This document shows positions 1 to 7,925 of a stretch of DNA of 64,000 nt, piece by piece (the stretch's first letter is position 1; each line of letters begins with the position of its first letter). Both the position numbers and the translations under genes were made by a program. Source of the stretch: Bradyrhizobium oligotrophicum S58 (GTDB lineage Bacteria > Pseudomonadota > Alphaproteobacteria > Rhizobiales > Xanthobacteraceae); the NCBI RefSeq assembly GCF_000344805.1, contig NC_020453.1, positions 5,427,001 to 5,491,000 of the forward strand, read 5' to 3'. Below the pieces are notes generated by a model. The model was given only the letters and a program-made list of their open reading frames with translations, was not told the DNA's origin and did not search any database.

Positions 1-632
1 CGATGCTGGCCTCGGCCGATGCGATCCACATCAAGGTCACGGGCAAGGGCGGCCATGGCGGCGCCGGCCCGCACAAGGCGATCGACAGCATCCTGATCGC
101 CGCACAGATCGTCAACGCGCTGCAGTCGATCGTCGCGCGCAACGTCGATCCGCTGAAGTCGGCCGTGATCTCGGTCTGCGCGATCCATGGCGGCACCACC
201 TTCAACGTGATCCCCGAAACGGTCGAGATGCTCGGCACCGTGCGCACGCTCGATCCGGAGATCCGCGACCTCGTCGAGAAGCGCATCGTCGAGGTCGTCG
301 AGGCCACGGCGCGCGCCTATGGCGGCTCGGCCGAGGCGATCTACGAGCGCAAATATCCGGTGACGATGAACCATCCCGCCCAGGCCGCTTTCGCCGCCGA
401 CGTCGCCCGCGAGATCGCCGGCGGTGAGCGCGTCAACGACCGCGCCATTCCCCTGATGGGCGGCGAGGATTTTGCATTCATGCTGGAAGCGCGGCCCGGC
501 GCCTTCGTGTTCCTCGGCATGGGCCCCGGCAACGAGTGCCACCACCCGGCCTACCGCTTCAACGACAACATCCTCAGCGCCGGCGCATCCTACTGGGTGA
601 AGCTCGCCGAAAAGAGCATGCCGGCGAACTGA
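1..632 (+). CDS. M20 family amidohydrolase (hippurate hydrolase type), 3' part
   Basis: This is the C-terminal part of a gene that begins before the window. The visible residues cover the end of the dimerisation domain (TGKGGHGGAGPHKAID) and the returning metallopeptidase domain, with the late family motifs MGGEDFA and HHPAYRFND. These are typical of M20D amidohydrolases, which cleave N-acyl or N-carbamoyl amino acids such as hippurate or indole-acetyl conjugates in the cytoplasm using one or two divalent metals. The first metal-binding histidines lie outside the window, so the substrate class cannot be narrowed. The reading frame is open from base 3, and the gene ends just before a repeat. 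Confidence 0.9.
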   Translation, partial: MLASADAIHIKVTGKGGHGGAGPHKAIDSILIAAQIVNALQSIVARNVDPLKSAVISVCAIHGGTTFNVIPETVEMLGTVRTLDPEIRDLVEKRIVEVVEATARAYGGSAEAIYERKYPVTMNHPAQAAFAADVAREIAGGERVNDRAIPLMGGEDFAFMLEARPGAFVFLGMGPGNECHHPAYRFNDNILSAGASYWVKLAEKSMPAN

Positions 633-647
633 TCACCCCGTGAAGAC

Positions 648-784
648 GTAGGGTGGGCAAAGCAGCCGCCGAAGGCGGCAGCGTGCCCACCGTCGGGCCG
701 CATTCTTCGCCGCAAGATGGTGGGCACGGCGCCACCACGATCTCACGCGGCGAGACAGCACGGCCGCGCCCTTGCCCACCCTAC
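648..784. repeat. Intergenic palindromic repeat, family A copy 1
   Basis: The element opens with GTAGGGTGGGCAAAG and closes with TTGCCCACCCTAC, so its ends are inverted repeats; the internal GTGCCCACC also recurs. Copies of the same design lie at 5357-5493 and 12899-13033. I recall this family as abundant between Bradyrhizobium genes. A 66-codon open frame inside it is not a gene. Confidence 0.8.
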
Positions 785-801
785 ATTCTACCTAACCTGC
801 T

Positions 802-1815
802 TTATCCGATCGCGATCGCCACCTTGCCGAAATGCGTGCCGCTCGACATGTAGTGGAACGCCTCGCGCGCCCCGGTGAACGGAAACACGCGATCGACGAC
901 CGGCTTGACCTGATGCAGCGCCAGCGCATTCGCCAGAGCCTGCAGATCCTCGACCGATCCGACCGTGACACCCTGCAGCCGCTGCTGCTGCATCACCATC
1001 AGCGGCAGGCGCAGCTCTGATGCCGGCGCGCCGGCCAGCACGCCGATGAAGGCGATGGTGCCGCCGATCCTGGTGGCGCGGATGGACTCATTGAGCGTGC
1101 CGACGCCGCCGACCTCGACGACGAGATCGACACCCTGCCCGGTGATTTCGCGCGCCTTCCTGCCCCAGTCCGTCGTCGTCCTGTAGTTCATGACGACATC
1201 GGCTCCCATCGCCTTCAGCCGCTCGATCTTGGCCTCGCTCGACGAGGTCGCAATCACCCGGGCGCCCGCCATCTTCGCGATCTGCAGCGCCGCGATCGAG
1301 ACGCCGCCGGTGCCCTGCGTGAGCACGGTCTGGCCCGGCCTGATGCCGCCGAGCTTGACCACCGCGCTCCAGGCGGTGACGCCGGCGCACGGCAAGGTCG
1401 CGGCCTCGATGTCGGTGAGATGCGCCGGTGTCCGCACCAGCGCATGCGCAGGAAAGATCCGATACTCCGTGAGTGTGCCGTCGACCGCGCCGCCGAGCGC
1501 CGCGCGCATCCTGGCCTCGCTTGGCTCGCCGCCGATCCAGCTCTCGAAGAAGCTGCCGATGATGCGGTCGCCCGGCGCCAACGCCGTCACGCTCTCGCCG
1601 ACAGCCTCGACCACGCCCGCGCCGTCCGACAGCGGCACCAGCGGAAACTTCTGCCGCGAGCCGTAGCCGCCCTTCACGGTCAGCAGGTCACGGTAGTTGA
1701 GGCTCGCCGCCGTCAGCCGCACCAGCACCTCGCCGCGCCCGGGCTGCGGCACGGGCTTGTCGACCAGCGCGAGCGCATCGATCCCGCCCGGGCCCTGCAG
1801 CTCATAGCATCTCAT
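802..1815 (-). CDS. Zinc-free medium-chain dehydrogenase/reductase (quinone oxidoreductase-like)
   Basis: The product is 337 residues and has the MDR layout: an N-terminal GroES-like domain, then a Rossmann domain with the nucleotide loop GTGGVSIAALQIAK. The usual catalytic zinc cysteine is absent (the segment reads LNYRDLL) and so is the structural zinc Cys cluster, which places it with the zinc-free NADPH:quinone oxidoreductases or enoyl reductases. The start chosen is the ATG of MRCYELQG, with GGGAG about 8 bases upstream; an upstream in-frame start would add 23 unconserved residues. The gene stands alone and the physiological substrate is unknown. Confidence 0.88.
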   Translation of the reverse strand: MRCYELQGPGGIDALALVDKPVPQPGRGEVLVRLTAASLNYRDLLTVKGGYGSRQKFPLVPLSDGAGVVEAVGESVTALAPGDRIIGSFFESWIGGEPSEARMRAALGGAVDGTLTEYRIFPAHALVRTPAHLTDIEAATLPCAGVTAWSAVVKLGGIRPGQTVLTQGTGGVSIAALQIAKMAGARVIATSSSEAKIERLKAMGADVVMNYRTTTDWGRKAREITGQGVDLVVEVGGVGTLNESIRATRIGGTIAFIGVLAGAPASELRLPLMVMQQQRLQGVTVGSVEDLQALANALALHQVKPVVDRVFPFTGAREAFHYMSSGTHFGKVAIAIG

Positions 1816-1943
1816 CCGATGTCTCCCGCCCTCGGCCGCGCTGTCACCGCACGCATTCCCGACCGATGGTGGAGCGTTTCGCATCCTTGATCAAGCCGCC
1901 CCTCGTTCCGCGTCGCGGACAAACAAGCCGCACGTCGCGGCGT

Positions 1944-2093
1944 TCACGGCATGAACCGGCCGGGCGCCGGCAGCTGGTCGTCATCGATCAAGGGGATCAC
2001 GAGGGAGTTGAGCACATACTCCGTGCCCAGCCACGTCATGATCGTGGAAATCAGCAGCACTGCGGCCAGCAGCATCATGTCGCGTCGGTCCAT
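1944..2093 (-). CDS. Small single-pass membrane protein
   Basis: This 49-residue frame has a charged start (MDRRDMM), a hydrophobic stretch of roughly 17 residues (LLAAVLLISTIMTWLG) and a polar acidic tail (PLIDDDQLPAPG). Composition and length suit a one-helix inner-membrane protein. No strong ribosome site is visible, so the call rests on the helix plus the lack of any competing frame here. It could be a leaderless small protein or a chance open frame. Confidence 0.45.
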   Translation of the reverse strand: MDRRDMMLLAAVLLISTIMTWLGTEYVLNSLVIPLIDDDQLPAPGRFMP

Positions 2094-2293
2094 TGAACAA
2101 ATACGGCGCAATGATGTGACCGTTTCACATTGGAGCCATGCTTACGACGCGCCTGTGGAACTCTCGCACCGCATGGGCGCTGCGGCGCCAGAGGTCCAGC
2201 CTGGCTGCTCCCACACAGTTCGCCCGTGATCGAAACGTCAGGGGCGGATCCAGGGCTAGAGGGATGACACCCTTCCCGCCACCGGGCTTCACC

Positions 2294-2533
2294 ATGACCG
2301 ACAAATTCCCGCTCGCGACCGAGCTCGCGCTTCTGCTGCTGCTTTCCGCGCTCTGGGGCGCGTCCTACAGCATCGGTGTGCTGTTGCTGGGCGAGCAATT
2401 GTCCCTCACCGCCTGGGCGGGGCTTGCCTGCGTGGTAGCGGGCGTCATCGCCATGACGCTGCCGACCAACGCCGCACGCGATCATGCATCGGCCTCGAAC
2501 CTGATGCGGCATACGAGACCGCCGTCGCGATAA
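2294..2533 (+). pseudogene. EamA/DMT transporter remnant with internal deletion
   Basis: The first 25 or so residues (ELALLLLLSALWGASYS) match the N-terminal helix of EamA-family drug/metabolite exporters. The frame then continues straight into residues typical of the last helix (LLLGEQLSLTAWAGLACVV followed by AGVIAMTLP). Full-length relatives are near 300 residues and this is 79, so about 210 central residues seem to be missing with the frame kept. The 3' end overlaps the converging histidine kinase gene by 52 bases. A functional two-helix protein cannot be excluded, but a deletion relic is more likely. Confidence 0.75.
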
Positions 2534-3459
2534 TCCTGCTCGATACTGCCGCCGATGGCCGCAAGGCTCGCACGGATCATGCGCGTGCCGAATCCCTCAC
2601 CTTGCGGCGGCGCCACCGGGGTCGGATTGAGCTCGTGCCAGGTCACGACGCGGCGGCCACCATCTTGCGCGACCTGCACCTCGAGCCGGCCGCCGTCGCC
2701 GCGCAGCGCGCCGTATTTGACGGCATTGGTCGCGAGCTCATGAAACACCAGCGCGAGATTGCGGATGGCGTCCGGCCCGAGCTGCACGTCGGGCCCGTCC
2801 ACCGTGACCGCTCCCGATGACCGATAGGGCTGCAGCTCGGCCTCGAGCAGCATGCGCAGGGTCATGATGCGCTGATCCGACCAGGCGAGAGTATTGGCGC
2901 GCGCGACCGCGTCGAGTCGCAGCGCGATCGCCTCGCCCTTGTCGCGATCCTCGCCCGACAGACTCGACCGGACGATCGATTGAAACAAGGCGAGCTGATT
3001 GTTGACGCGATGCCTGAGCTCGCCGAGCAGCAATTCGCGCGCATGCTCGCTGCGCTTCAGCGCCAGCAGCGCATTGCGGCAGAGGTTCACGAGCCAGATG
3101 GCCAGCGCCGAGGTGCCCAGGAACGCGACGAGATTGACGGCCTCCTCATGCCCGGGACGATCGGTGAACCCGATCAGCACGACGGCGGCCGACAGCCAGG
3201 CGGCAAAAATGGCCGGGGGAACTCCGCCGAGCAGCGCGGCAAAGACCACCGCCGGGAAGAAGGTCGCGTAAGGCAGCGTTGCGCCCGCGAAATCCAGCCC
3301 GATGCGGCCGGCGGTCGACATGGCGACAGCAACGACCGTGAGCACAAGCGTGGTCGCCGACCACGGCCTGCCCCGAATGATCCAGTCTGAAAAACTCCGA
3401 CCCACGCGCACGATTGACCCCGAAGCCAAACCTCTATCGCCGTAGGCGAAGCGGAACAA
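2482..3459 (-). CDS. HWE/HisKA_2-type sensor histidine kinase
   Basis: The 325-residue protein has three or four membrane helices in residues 35-130 resembling the DUF4118-like sensor domain, then a HisKA_2 dimerisation segment with the phospho-accepting histidine at about residue 150 (GELRHRVNNQLALFQSI). The ATP-binding domain follows, with the N-box HELATNAVKYGAL (Asn near 245) and a G-box GFGTRMI. There is no receiver domain and no response-regulator gene beside it. In alphaproteobacteria this kinase class commonly feeds the PhyR/EcfG general stress pathway or light/redox signalling; which applies here is not shown by the sequence. Confidence 0.9.
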   Translation of the reverse strand: MFRFAYGDRGLASGSIVRVGRSFSDWIIRGRPWSATTLVLTVVAVAMSTAGRIGLDFAGATLPYATFFPAVVFAALLGGVPPAIFAAWLSAAVVLIGFTDRPGHEEAVNLVAFLGTSALAIWLVNLCRNALLALKRSEHARELLLGELRHRVNNQLALFQSIVRSSLSGEDRDKGEAIALRLDAVARANTLAWSDQRIMTLRMLLEAELQPYRSSGAVTVDGPDVQLGPDAIRNLALVFHELATNAVKYGALRGDGGRLEVQVAQDGGRRVVTWHELNPTPVAPPQGEGFGTRMIRASLAAIGGSIEQDYRDGGLVCRIRFEADA

Positions 3460-3492
3460 GCTGAAGGAACTGCCGATCCTGACGAAAGTTTT

Positions 3493-3517
3493 GGAACTTT
3501 TCTGACGTAGTTGCGTT
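3493..3517 (+). promoter_or_regulatory. EcfG-type promoter motif, no clear target; 3460-3918 otherwise empty
   Basis: GGAAC and CGTT are separated by exactly 16 bases, the form bound by the alphaproteobacterial general-stress sigma factor EcfG. It points towards the gene starting near 3919, about 400 bases away. The rest of 3460-3918 holds only two very short open frames and an imperfect direct repeat around GCCGGC(A/G)TGAGA at 3618-3655. A long leader, a small RNA or a chance match are all possible. Confidence 0.45.
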
Positions 3518-3918
3518 CAGCTGCCGTTTTGCGGGAAGTGGAACTCCATCCTGCCGCGACATGGAAAGAGCGGCGCATGAAACCACCACGGTGAGCGAGC
3601 GTCTCCAAGAGAGACCGCCGGCATGAGAACCATCTCTGAAAGCCGCCGGCGTGAGAGACGATCGTGCAGCGCTTCGGTGCAGTCGCGATTCCTGGACGAC
3701 ACGTCCTGCGACCTGCCGCAAGGGTTGCGCCATCGTGGCTGCGGATCATTGAGACTGTAGGTGTTGCCTGCAGGGACGCTCTCGCTCCGCCCGGAGTTCG
3801 ACCAGCCTCCCGCACACCGCAACGGTATTCGAGCGCTCCGTTGTGAGCCGGCTTGTAGTTCGGCGGCTCGCACGGCGCAAAACCTAGCGGCTTGCCGCTG
3901 AGCGCCGCAGCGTCGATC

Positions 3919-4341
3919 ATGCTGGTCATGACGACGAAATCACGCGAGAGACTTTATGGCGCCGGCATCCGCATCGCGCAGGAGCAGGCCGCGCGCGCCC
4001 GCAAGGAAGCCGATCGTCTGGCCTGCGATGCGTGGAATAGGCGCATGCTCGGCTACAAGGGGCCGGCGCAGCCCTCGCCGCTGCTCGGCGACGCGCTCAA
4101 CGCCGGCTACTACTATCTCGAAGTGCGCTGTCTCGGCTGCGACACCAACCAGACCGTCGCGCTCGACATCATCAGACGTCCCAAGACGACTCCGATCCAC
4201 GAGCTCGAGCGCTACATGCGCTGCCAGGATTGCTCGCGGCTGCGCGGCCATCCCTACAAGCGCAGCGCGCTGGTGGCTTTGCGCGAGACCAAGATCTCGG
4301 CCGCGCATCCGGCATCGATATGGTGGCCCGATGACCGCTAG
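3919..4341 (+). CDS. Conserved hypothetical zinc-ribbon protein
   Basis: The 140-residue product has a basic, Arg/Ala-rich helical N-terminus (residues 5-35). Residues 65-110 then carry two Cys pairs, CLGC and CQDC, about 32 residues apart, a spacing that suits a four-cysteine zinc ribbon. The core between them (VALDIIRRP, ELERYMRC) looks conserved. No enzyme motif is visible; a nucleic-acid-binding or structural role is a guess. Two ATG codons, 3919 and 3928, are equally plausible starts and neither has a good ribosome site. Confidence 0.7.
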   Translation: MLVMTTKSRERLYGAGIRIAQEQAARARKEADRLACDAWNRRMLGYKGPAQPSPLLGDALNAGYYYLEVRCLGCDTNQTVALDIIRRPKTTPIHELERYMRCQDCSRLRGHPYKRSALVALRETKISAAHPASIWWPDDR

Positions 4342-4435
4342 GCGCACGGACCACGCTCGAGGTCGGCATCGAACGTGGCTCAGAGGTACTCCGGTCGGAC
4401 GACGCATCGATCGATGAATTTTTCTAAGACAGCGC

Positions 4436-4460
4436 GGAACAATGTCGAGCTCCGGCGGTT
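4436..4460 (+). promoter_or_regulatory. Variant EcfG-type promoter (GGAAC-N16-GGTT)
   Basis: GGAAC is followed after 16 bases by GGTT, one base off the EcfG -10 consensus CGTT. It lies 32 bases before the ATG of the small protein at 4493, a normal promoter distance. Spacing is identical to the three exact sites in the window. Confidence 0.4.
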
Positions 4461-4492
4461 TCGAAATTTGCCGGCGCGGCAGGGAAGTAAAC

Positions 4493-4759
4493 ATGTCAGA
4501 GTTGATGACCCAGCCGGACAAGCTGCGGGCCGACGCGGCCGAGTGCGCCCTCATCCGTGATCTCGCCACCGATCGCGACAAGCGCGAGCTGTTCGCACGG
4601 CTTGCCGAACATCTGAGCACACTCGCTGTCGAAGTGGAGCGTCGCCCGCACGCAGGGCTCCAGCCTCAGCTGAGCGACAACGGCAACTCACGCCAAGCGG
4701 GCGTGGTCGCTGATGCCGGGACCTCGGCCACACAATCGCGCAACTCGGCTTCGCTATAA
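4493..4759 (+). CDS. Small helical hypothetical protein
   Basis: The 88-residue product begins MSELMTQPDKLRAD with GGGAAG in good position before the ATG. Residues 8-50 (DAAECALIRDLATD, KRELFARLAEHLSTLA) form two predicted amphipathic helices of a kind I recall as common in many copies in Bradyrhizobium genomes, with no known function. The tail from about residue 55 is polar and looks disordered. A variant stress promoter sits just upstream, so induction under general stress is a testable guess. Confidence 0.7.
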   Translation: MSELMTQPDKLRADAAECALIRDLATDRDKRELFARLAEHLSTLAVEVERRPHAGLQPQLSDNGNSRQAGVVADAGTSATQSRNSASL

Positions 4760-4818
4760 CACGTCACGAGCAGCGTCTGATTCGTCCGGCGACGAAACGA
4801 CGATCCCCTCGTGCACGG

Positions 4819-5349
4819 GTGCCGATCTTGCGACTGTCTCTTCCTCACCTCGCCTGCATGGCTCTGTTGCTTGCATCGGCGCAACCCGCCGCCGCGCTCG
4901 ACCTCGTCGGCCGCGGCAGCATCGTCGATGGCGATACGCTGGACATTCACGGCGCGCGCATCCGCCTGTGGGGCATCGACGCTCCCGAGACCGCGCAACT
5001 CTGTCGCGGCCGCGACCGCAAGCCCTATCGCTGTGGCGCGCTCGCCGCCAACACGCTCGATGCCTTCACGCGAGGCAAGATTCTCCGCTGTACGCCCGTG
5101 GACGGCGATCGCTATGGCCGCATCGTCGCGCGCTGTGCGGCCGGCGTCACCGATCTCGGCCGGTTCATGGTGTCGCGCGGGCTTGCGATCGAGGAGCCGC
5201 AATATTCGCACGGAGCCTACGCCGCCGATCAGCTCACCGCGCGCCGCGCCGCCCGCGGCCTCTGGTCCGGCCGCTTCGTCGCGCCGCCGCTGTATCGCAG
5301 CTGCATGCATGAAGGCGGCACGATTTCGCTGTGTTCGAACGGTGAGTAG
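4819..5349 (+). CDS. Secreted thermonuclease (staphylococcal nuclease-like)
   Basis: A signal peptide of about 26 residues (cut near AAALDL) precedes an SNase fold. The recognisable pieces are IVDGDTLDI, IRLWGIDAPE with the catalytic Arg/Glu neighbourhood, and DRYGRIVAR with the second catalytic Arg. At 176 residues it has the usual size for periplasmic SNase-like proteins, which hydrolyse DNA and RNA with calcium. The start codon is GTG; an ATG 13 codons later would still leave a short signal peptide. Cysteine pairs in the mature part suggest disulfides in the periplasm. Confidence 0.88.
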   Translation: MPILRLSLPHLACMALLLASAQPAAALDLVGRGSIVDGDTLDIHGARIRLWGIDAPETAQLCRGRDRKPYRCGALAANTLDAFTRGKILRCTPVDGDRYGRIVARCAAGVTDLGRFMVSRGLAIEEPQYSHGAYAADQLTARRAARGLWSGRFVAPPLYRSCMHEGGTISLCSNGE

Positions 5350-5356
5350 CCGGCCT

Positions 5357-5493
5357 GTAGGCTGAGCAAAGGCGCAGCCGTGCGGTCTCCTCACGCGCCC
5401 CTTGCAATGGCGCCGTGCCCACCATCTCACGACCGAATACGCTGCACGACGGTTGGCACGCTCCGCCGGACGGCGGCGCTTTGCCCACCCTAC
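5357..5493. repeat. Intergenic palindromic repeat, family A copy 2
   Basis: Opens GTAGGCTGAGCAAAGGCGCAG and ends TTTGCCCACCCTAC, with the internal GGCGCCGTGCCCACCATC. The left end has diverged from the copies at 648 and 12899. Confidence 0.75.
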
Positions 5494-5508
5494 AGATTGC
5501 GCCTCGGT

Positions 5509-5602
5509 CATTGCGAGCGAAGCGGCGCAATCCAGGGCCAGGGAGCAAGTCTGGATTGCTTCGCTGATCTGGTCGCGATGCGCGACCAATGGCTCGCAAT
5601 GA
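5509..5602. repeat. Intergenic palindromic repeat, family B copy 1
   Basis: Starts CATTGCGAGCGAAGC and ends GGCTCGCAATG, forming a long imperfect hairpin. Closer-matched copies lie at 15461-15536 and 30339-30419. Confidence 0.75.
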
Positions 5603-5707
5603 CCGAAAAAGCGAGGGCCGAATTCCTCCGCAACGATCGCGTCAATTGCCACGCTCTCTGATCCGGCTGTAAGGTCACACACCGCAAGTACCCGGGGCTG
5701 GCTGACG

Positions 5708-6814
5708 ATGATGACAGAAAAGACAACGCGCGTGGCGATCCTGTTCGGCGGGCGCTCGGCGGAGCATGACGTGTCCCGGGCCTCCGCCGCCAACATCTTC
5801 CGTTCGCTCGACGCCAGCCGCTACGCCATCACCTTGATCGGCATCACCAGCGACGGCCGCTGGGTGCTCGCCGACGCTGCGAATGACGGCACCGCCACGG
5901 CGTTGACCGTGCCTGCCGACGGCCCCCAGATCGTGCTGCTGCCGGCCGGCCAGGGCCGCGCGCTGGTCATCGGCGATGGCACAGCCGGCACGCGCGACCT
6001 CGTCTTCGACGTCGTCTTCCCGGTGCTGCATGGCCCGAACGGCGAGGATGGCACCGTGCAGGGCGCGCTGGAGCTGGCCGACGTCGCCTATGTCGGCGGC
6101 CGCGTGTTGGGATCGGCGGCGGCGATGGACAAGGACGTCGCCAAGCGGCTGCTGCGCGATGCCGGCCTGCCGATCGTGCCGTTCGTCACGATGACGGAAG
6201 CAGCGCCGGTCACCTATCAGGATGCGGTTCACGCCGTCGGATCATCCGAGCTGTTCGTCAAGCCGGCCAATCTCGGCTCATCGGTCGGCATCTCCAAGGC
6301 GCGCAACGAAGCGGAGTTCGACGCCGCCTGTCGCCTCGCGCTGCGCTTCGACCGAAAGATCCTGATCGAGCGCTGCATCACGCCGGTGCGCGAGATCGAG
6401 TGCGCCGTGCTCGAGCACGCCGACGGCAAGGTTGCGGCCTCCGAGCTCGGCGAGATCGTGCCGGCCGACAGCCATGGCTTCTACTCCTACGAGGCGAAGT
6501 ACACCGACGCATCGGGCGCCTCGCTCCACGTCCCGGCGCAGCTCGAGCCGGCGCTTTCCGAGCGCATCCGCAAGCTCGCGACCGAGGTGTTCGGCGTGCT
6601 CTGCTGCGAGAGTCTCGCACGGGTCGATTTCTTCGTCCGCGGCGACGAGGTCTACGTGAACGAGGTCAACACGCTGCCCGGCTTCACCAACATCAGCATG
6701 TATCCGAAAATGTGGGAAGCCACCGGCCTGCCCCAGCCCGCGCTGATGGACCGCCTCATCGCGCATGCGCTGGCGCGGCATGCCCGGCTGAGGCAGCTGG
6801 CGTCGCAGCGGTGA
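5708..6814 (+). CDS. ddl: D-alanine--D-alanine ligase (DdlA type)
   Basis: This ATP-grasp ligase joins two D-alanines for peptidoglycan precursors. The N-terminal FGGRSAEHDVS motif, the ATP-grasp segment KPANLGSSVGISKA and the metal-binding NEVNTLPGFTNISMYPKMW are all present. Length is 368 residues, matching the long DdlA form rather than the roughly 300-residue DdlB found in mur operons. It is monocistronic between repeats and an unrelated gene, so it is probably the second, unlinked Ddl of the genome. Two adjacent ATG codons make the start uncertain by one residue. Confidence 0.95.
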   Translation: MMTEKTTRVAILFGGRSAEHDVSRASAANIFRSLDASRYAITLIGITSDGRWVLADAANDGTATALTVPADGPQIVLLPAGQGRALVIGDGTAGTRDLVFDVVFPVLHGPNGEDGTVQGALELADVAYVGGRVLGSAAAMDKDVAKRLLRDAGLPIVPFVTMTEAAPVTYQDAVHAVGSSELFVKPANLGSSVGISKARNEAEFDAACRLALRFDRKILIERCITPVREIECAVLEHADGKVAASELGEIVPADSHGFYSYEAKYTDASGASLHVPAQLEPALSERIRKLATEVFGVLCCESLARVDFFVRGDEVYVNEVNTLPGFTNISMYPKMWEATGLPQPALMDRLIAHALARHARLRQLASQR

Positions 6815-6899
6815 GGCTCCTATATACGGCCAGTGACATCGTCACGCCGTTCACGGATCGGCTCCGGCGAACGCGAGCAAGCGAAGCCGAGACCATCAC

Positions 6900-7532
6900 G
6901 TGACACGACACCGCCGATCCCTCGTCCGGCCGCTGCTGGCCGCGCTCTGTCTGATCGTAGCGATCGCCGCACCGGCGCGGAGCGAAGACGAAGCCTCGCA
7001 CATCACGAAGCTCGAGAACCGTGAGTTCGACGGCATCAGCTTCAAGGGGCAAAGCGAGTTTGAAATCCACGACCCGGAGCTGTTGCCGAAGCAGCTGGTG
7101 CGGGCGATCGAGCCCGGTTGCGAGTACAGGAGCGGTCTCAAGGAACAACCGGTCCGTTTCATGGCCGTGGACGGATGGCGGTTCGCGATCGTCCCTTGCT
7201 CCGCTATTGTTGGATGGGATGAGATATTCGATCTCCGGGAGATGAGGCGGCCGCGACTGTTGCAGATCCCGATGGCCAACTGGGATCGCGGCTTCGTTGC
7301 AACCTCCCAACCTGGTGCTGTCACCTGGAACAAGGAGGCAAAGGTATTCGAAATTACACGTCGTACCGATCTTTGTCCGAGCCCGACGACTCGCCACATC
7401 TACCGGCTCATGCCCGCCGCATGGGCGCCGGTCCTGGTCCGCATCGATGTCCGGAAGGACGGCTGCGTTGATGGTGAGTGGGCCACCATCTGGGAGGCGC
7501 CGGCCTGGCCGACGCAGGAGGATCTTCGTTAG
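6900..7532 (+). CDS. Secreted hypothetical protein
   Basis: The 210-residue product has a clear signal peptide (RRSLVRPLLAALCLIVAIAAPARSEDEA) followed by a soluble domain. The mature part contains paired cysteines (PGCEY, VPCSA, DLCPS, DGCVD), suggesting two disulfides in the periplasm. It is Trp-rich and has no motif I recognise. The GTG start follows a purine-rich stretch. Base composition is somewhat less GC-rich than neighbouring genes. Confidence 0.7.
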   Translation: MTRHRRSLVRPLLAALCLIVAIAAPARSEDEASHITKLENREFDGISFKGQSEFEIHDPELLPKQLVRAIEPGCEYRSGLKEQPVRFMAVDGWRFAIVPCSAIVGWDEIFDLREMRRPRLLQIPMANWDRGFVATSQPGAVTWNKEAKVFEITRRTDLCPSPTTRHIYRLMPAAWAPVLVRIDVRKDGCVDGEWATIWEAPAWPTQEDLR

Positions 7533-7567
7533 ACGCTCATCGACAGGCTGCGCGACGTCAAAGCCGA

Positions 7568-7840
7568 TCAGATCAGCGTCGCGACCTCATAGATCATCAC
7601 GGCAGCGCCGAGGCAGCGACGCCAGGGATTGACGCCGCGCAGGAGTTCGTCGAACGCCCATACGACGAGGCCGGCTTTGACCAGGCAATCCAGATCGAAG
7701 CCGGCGCGTGCGGGAGGATGCCAGATCCAGCTCACGACGCTTGCCACGAGCACGATCCACAGCGCCGGGTTCGGCATCTGCGCGATCGTGATCTCGCCGG
7801 TCTGGCGATTTCGGAAGAACCAGTCGAGACATCGGCGCAT
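7568..7840 (-). CDS. Small membrane protein
   Basis: From the ATG of MRRCLDWFFRNRQTGEIT the product is 90 residues with one clear hydrophobic segment (ALWIVLVASVVSWIW) and a second weaker one (LVKAGLVVWAFDELL). The N-terminal FFRNRQTGEITIAQ is reminiscent of small membrane proteins with a basic cytoplasmic N-terminus. No function can be assigned. The longer frame back to 7945 overlaps the neighbouring esterase gene and adds atypical residues. Confidence 0.6.
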   Translation of the reverse strand: MRRCLDWFFRNRQTGEITIAQMPNPALWIVLVASVVSWIWHPPARAGFDLDCLVKAGLVVWAFDELLRGVNPWRRCLGAAVMIYEVATLI

Positions 7841-7925
7841 CGCACCACCGGCTTGAGATGTGAAATGGCTTGCGTGACCGCGCGCGATTGCGTGCAGCGT
7901 CAGCGGGATGACCTTCCGCCCGCAT

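Noticed and set aside
653..853. Frame within the first family A repeat
   Set aside because: Entirely made of repeat sequence seen at three places, running into the end of the MDR gene.
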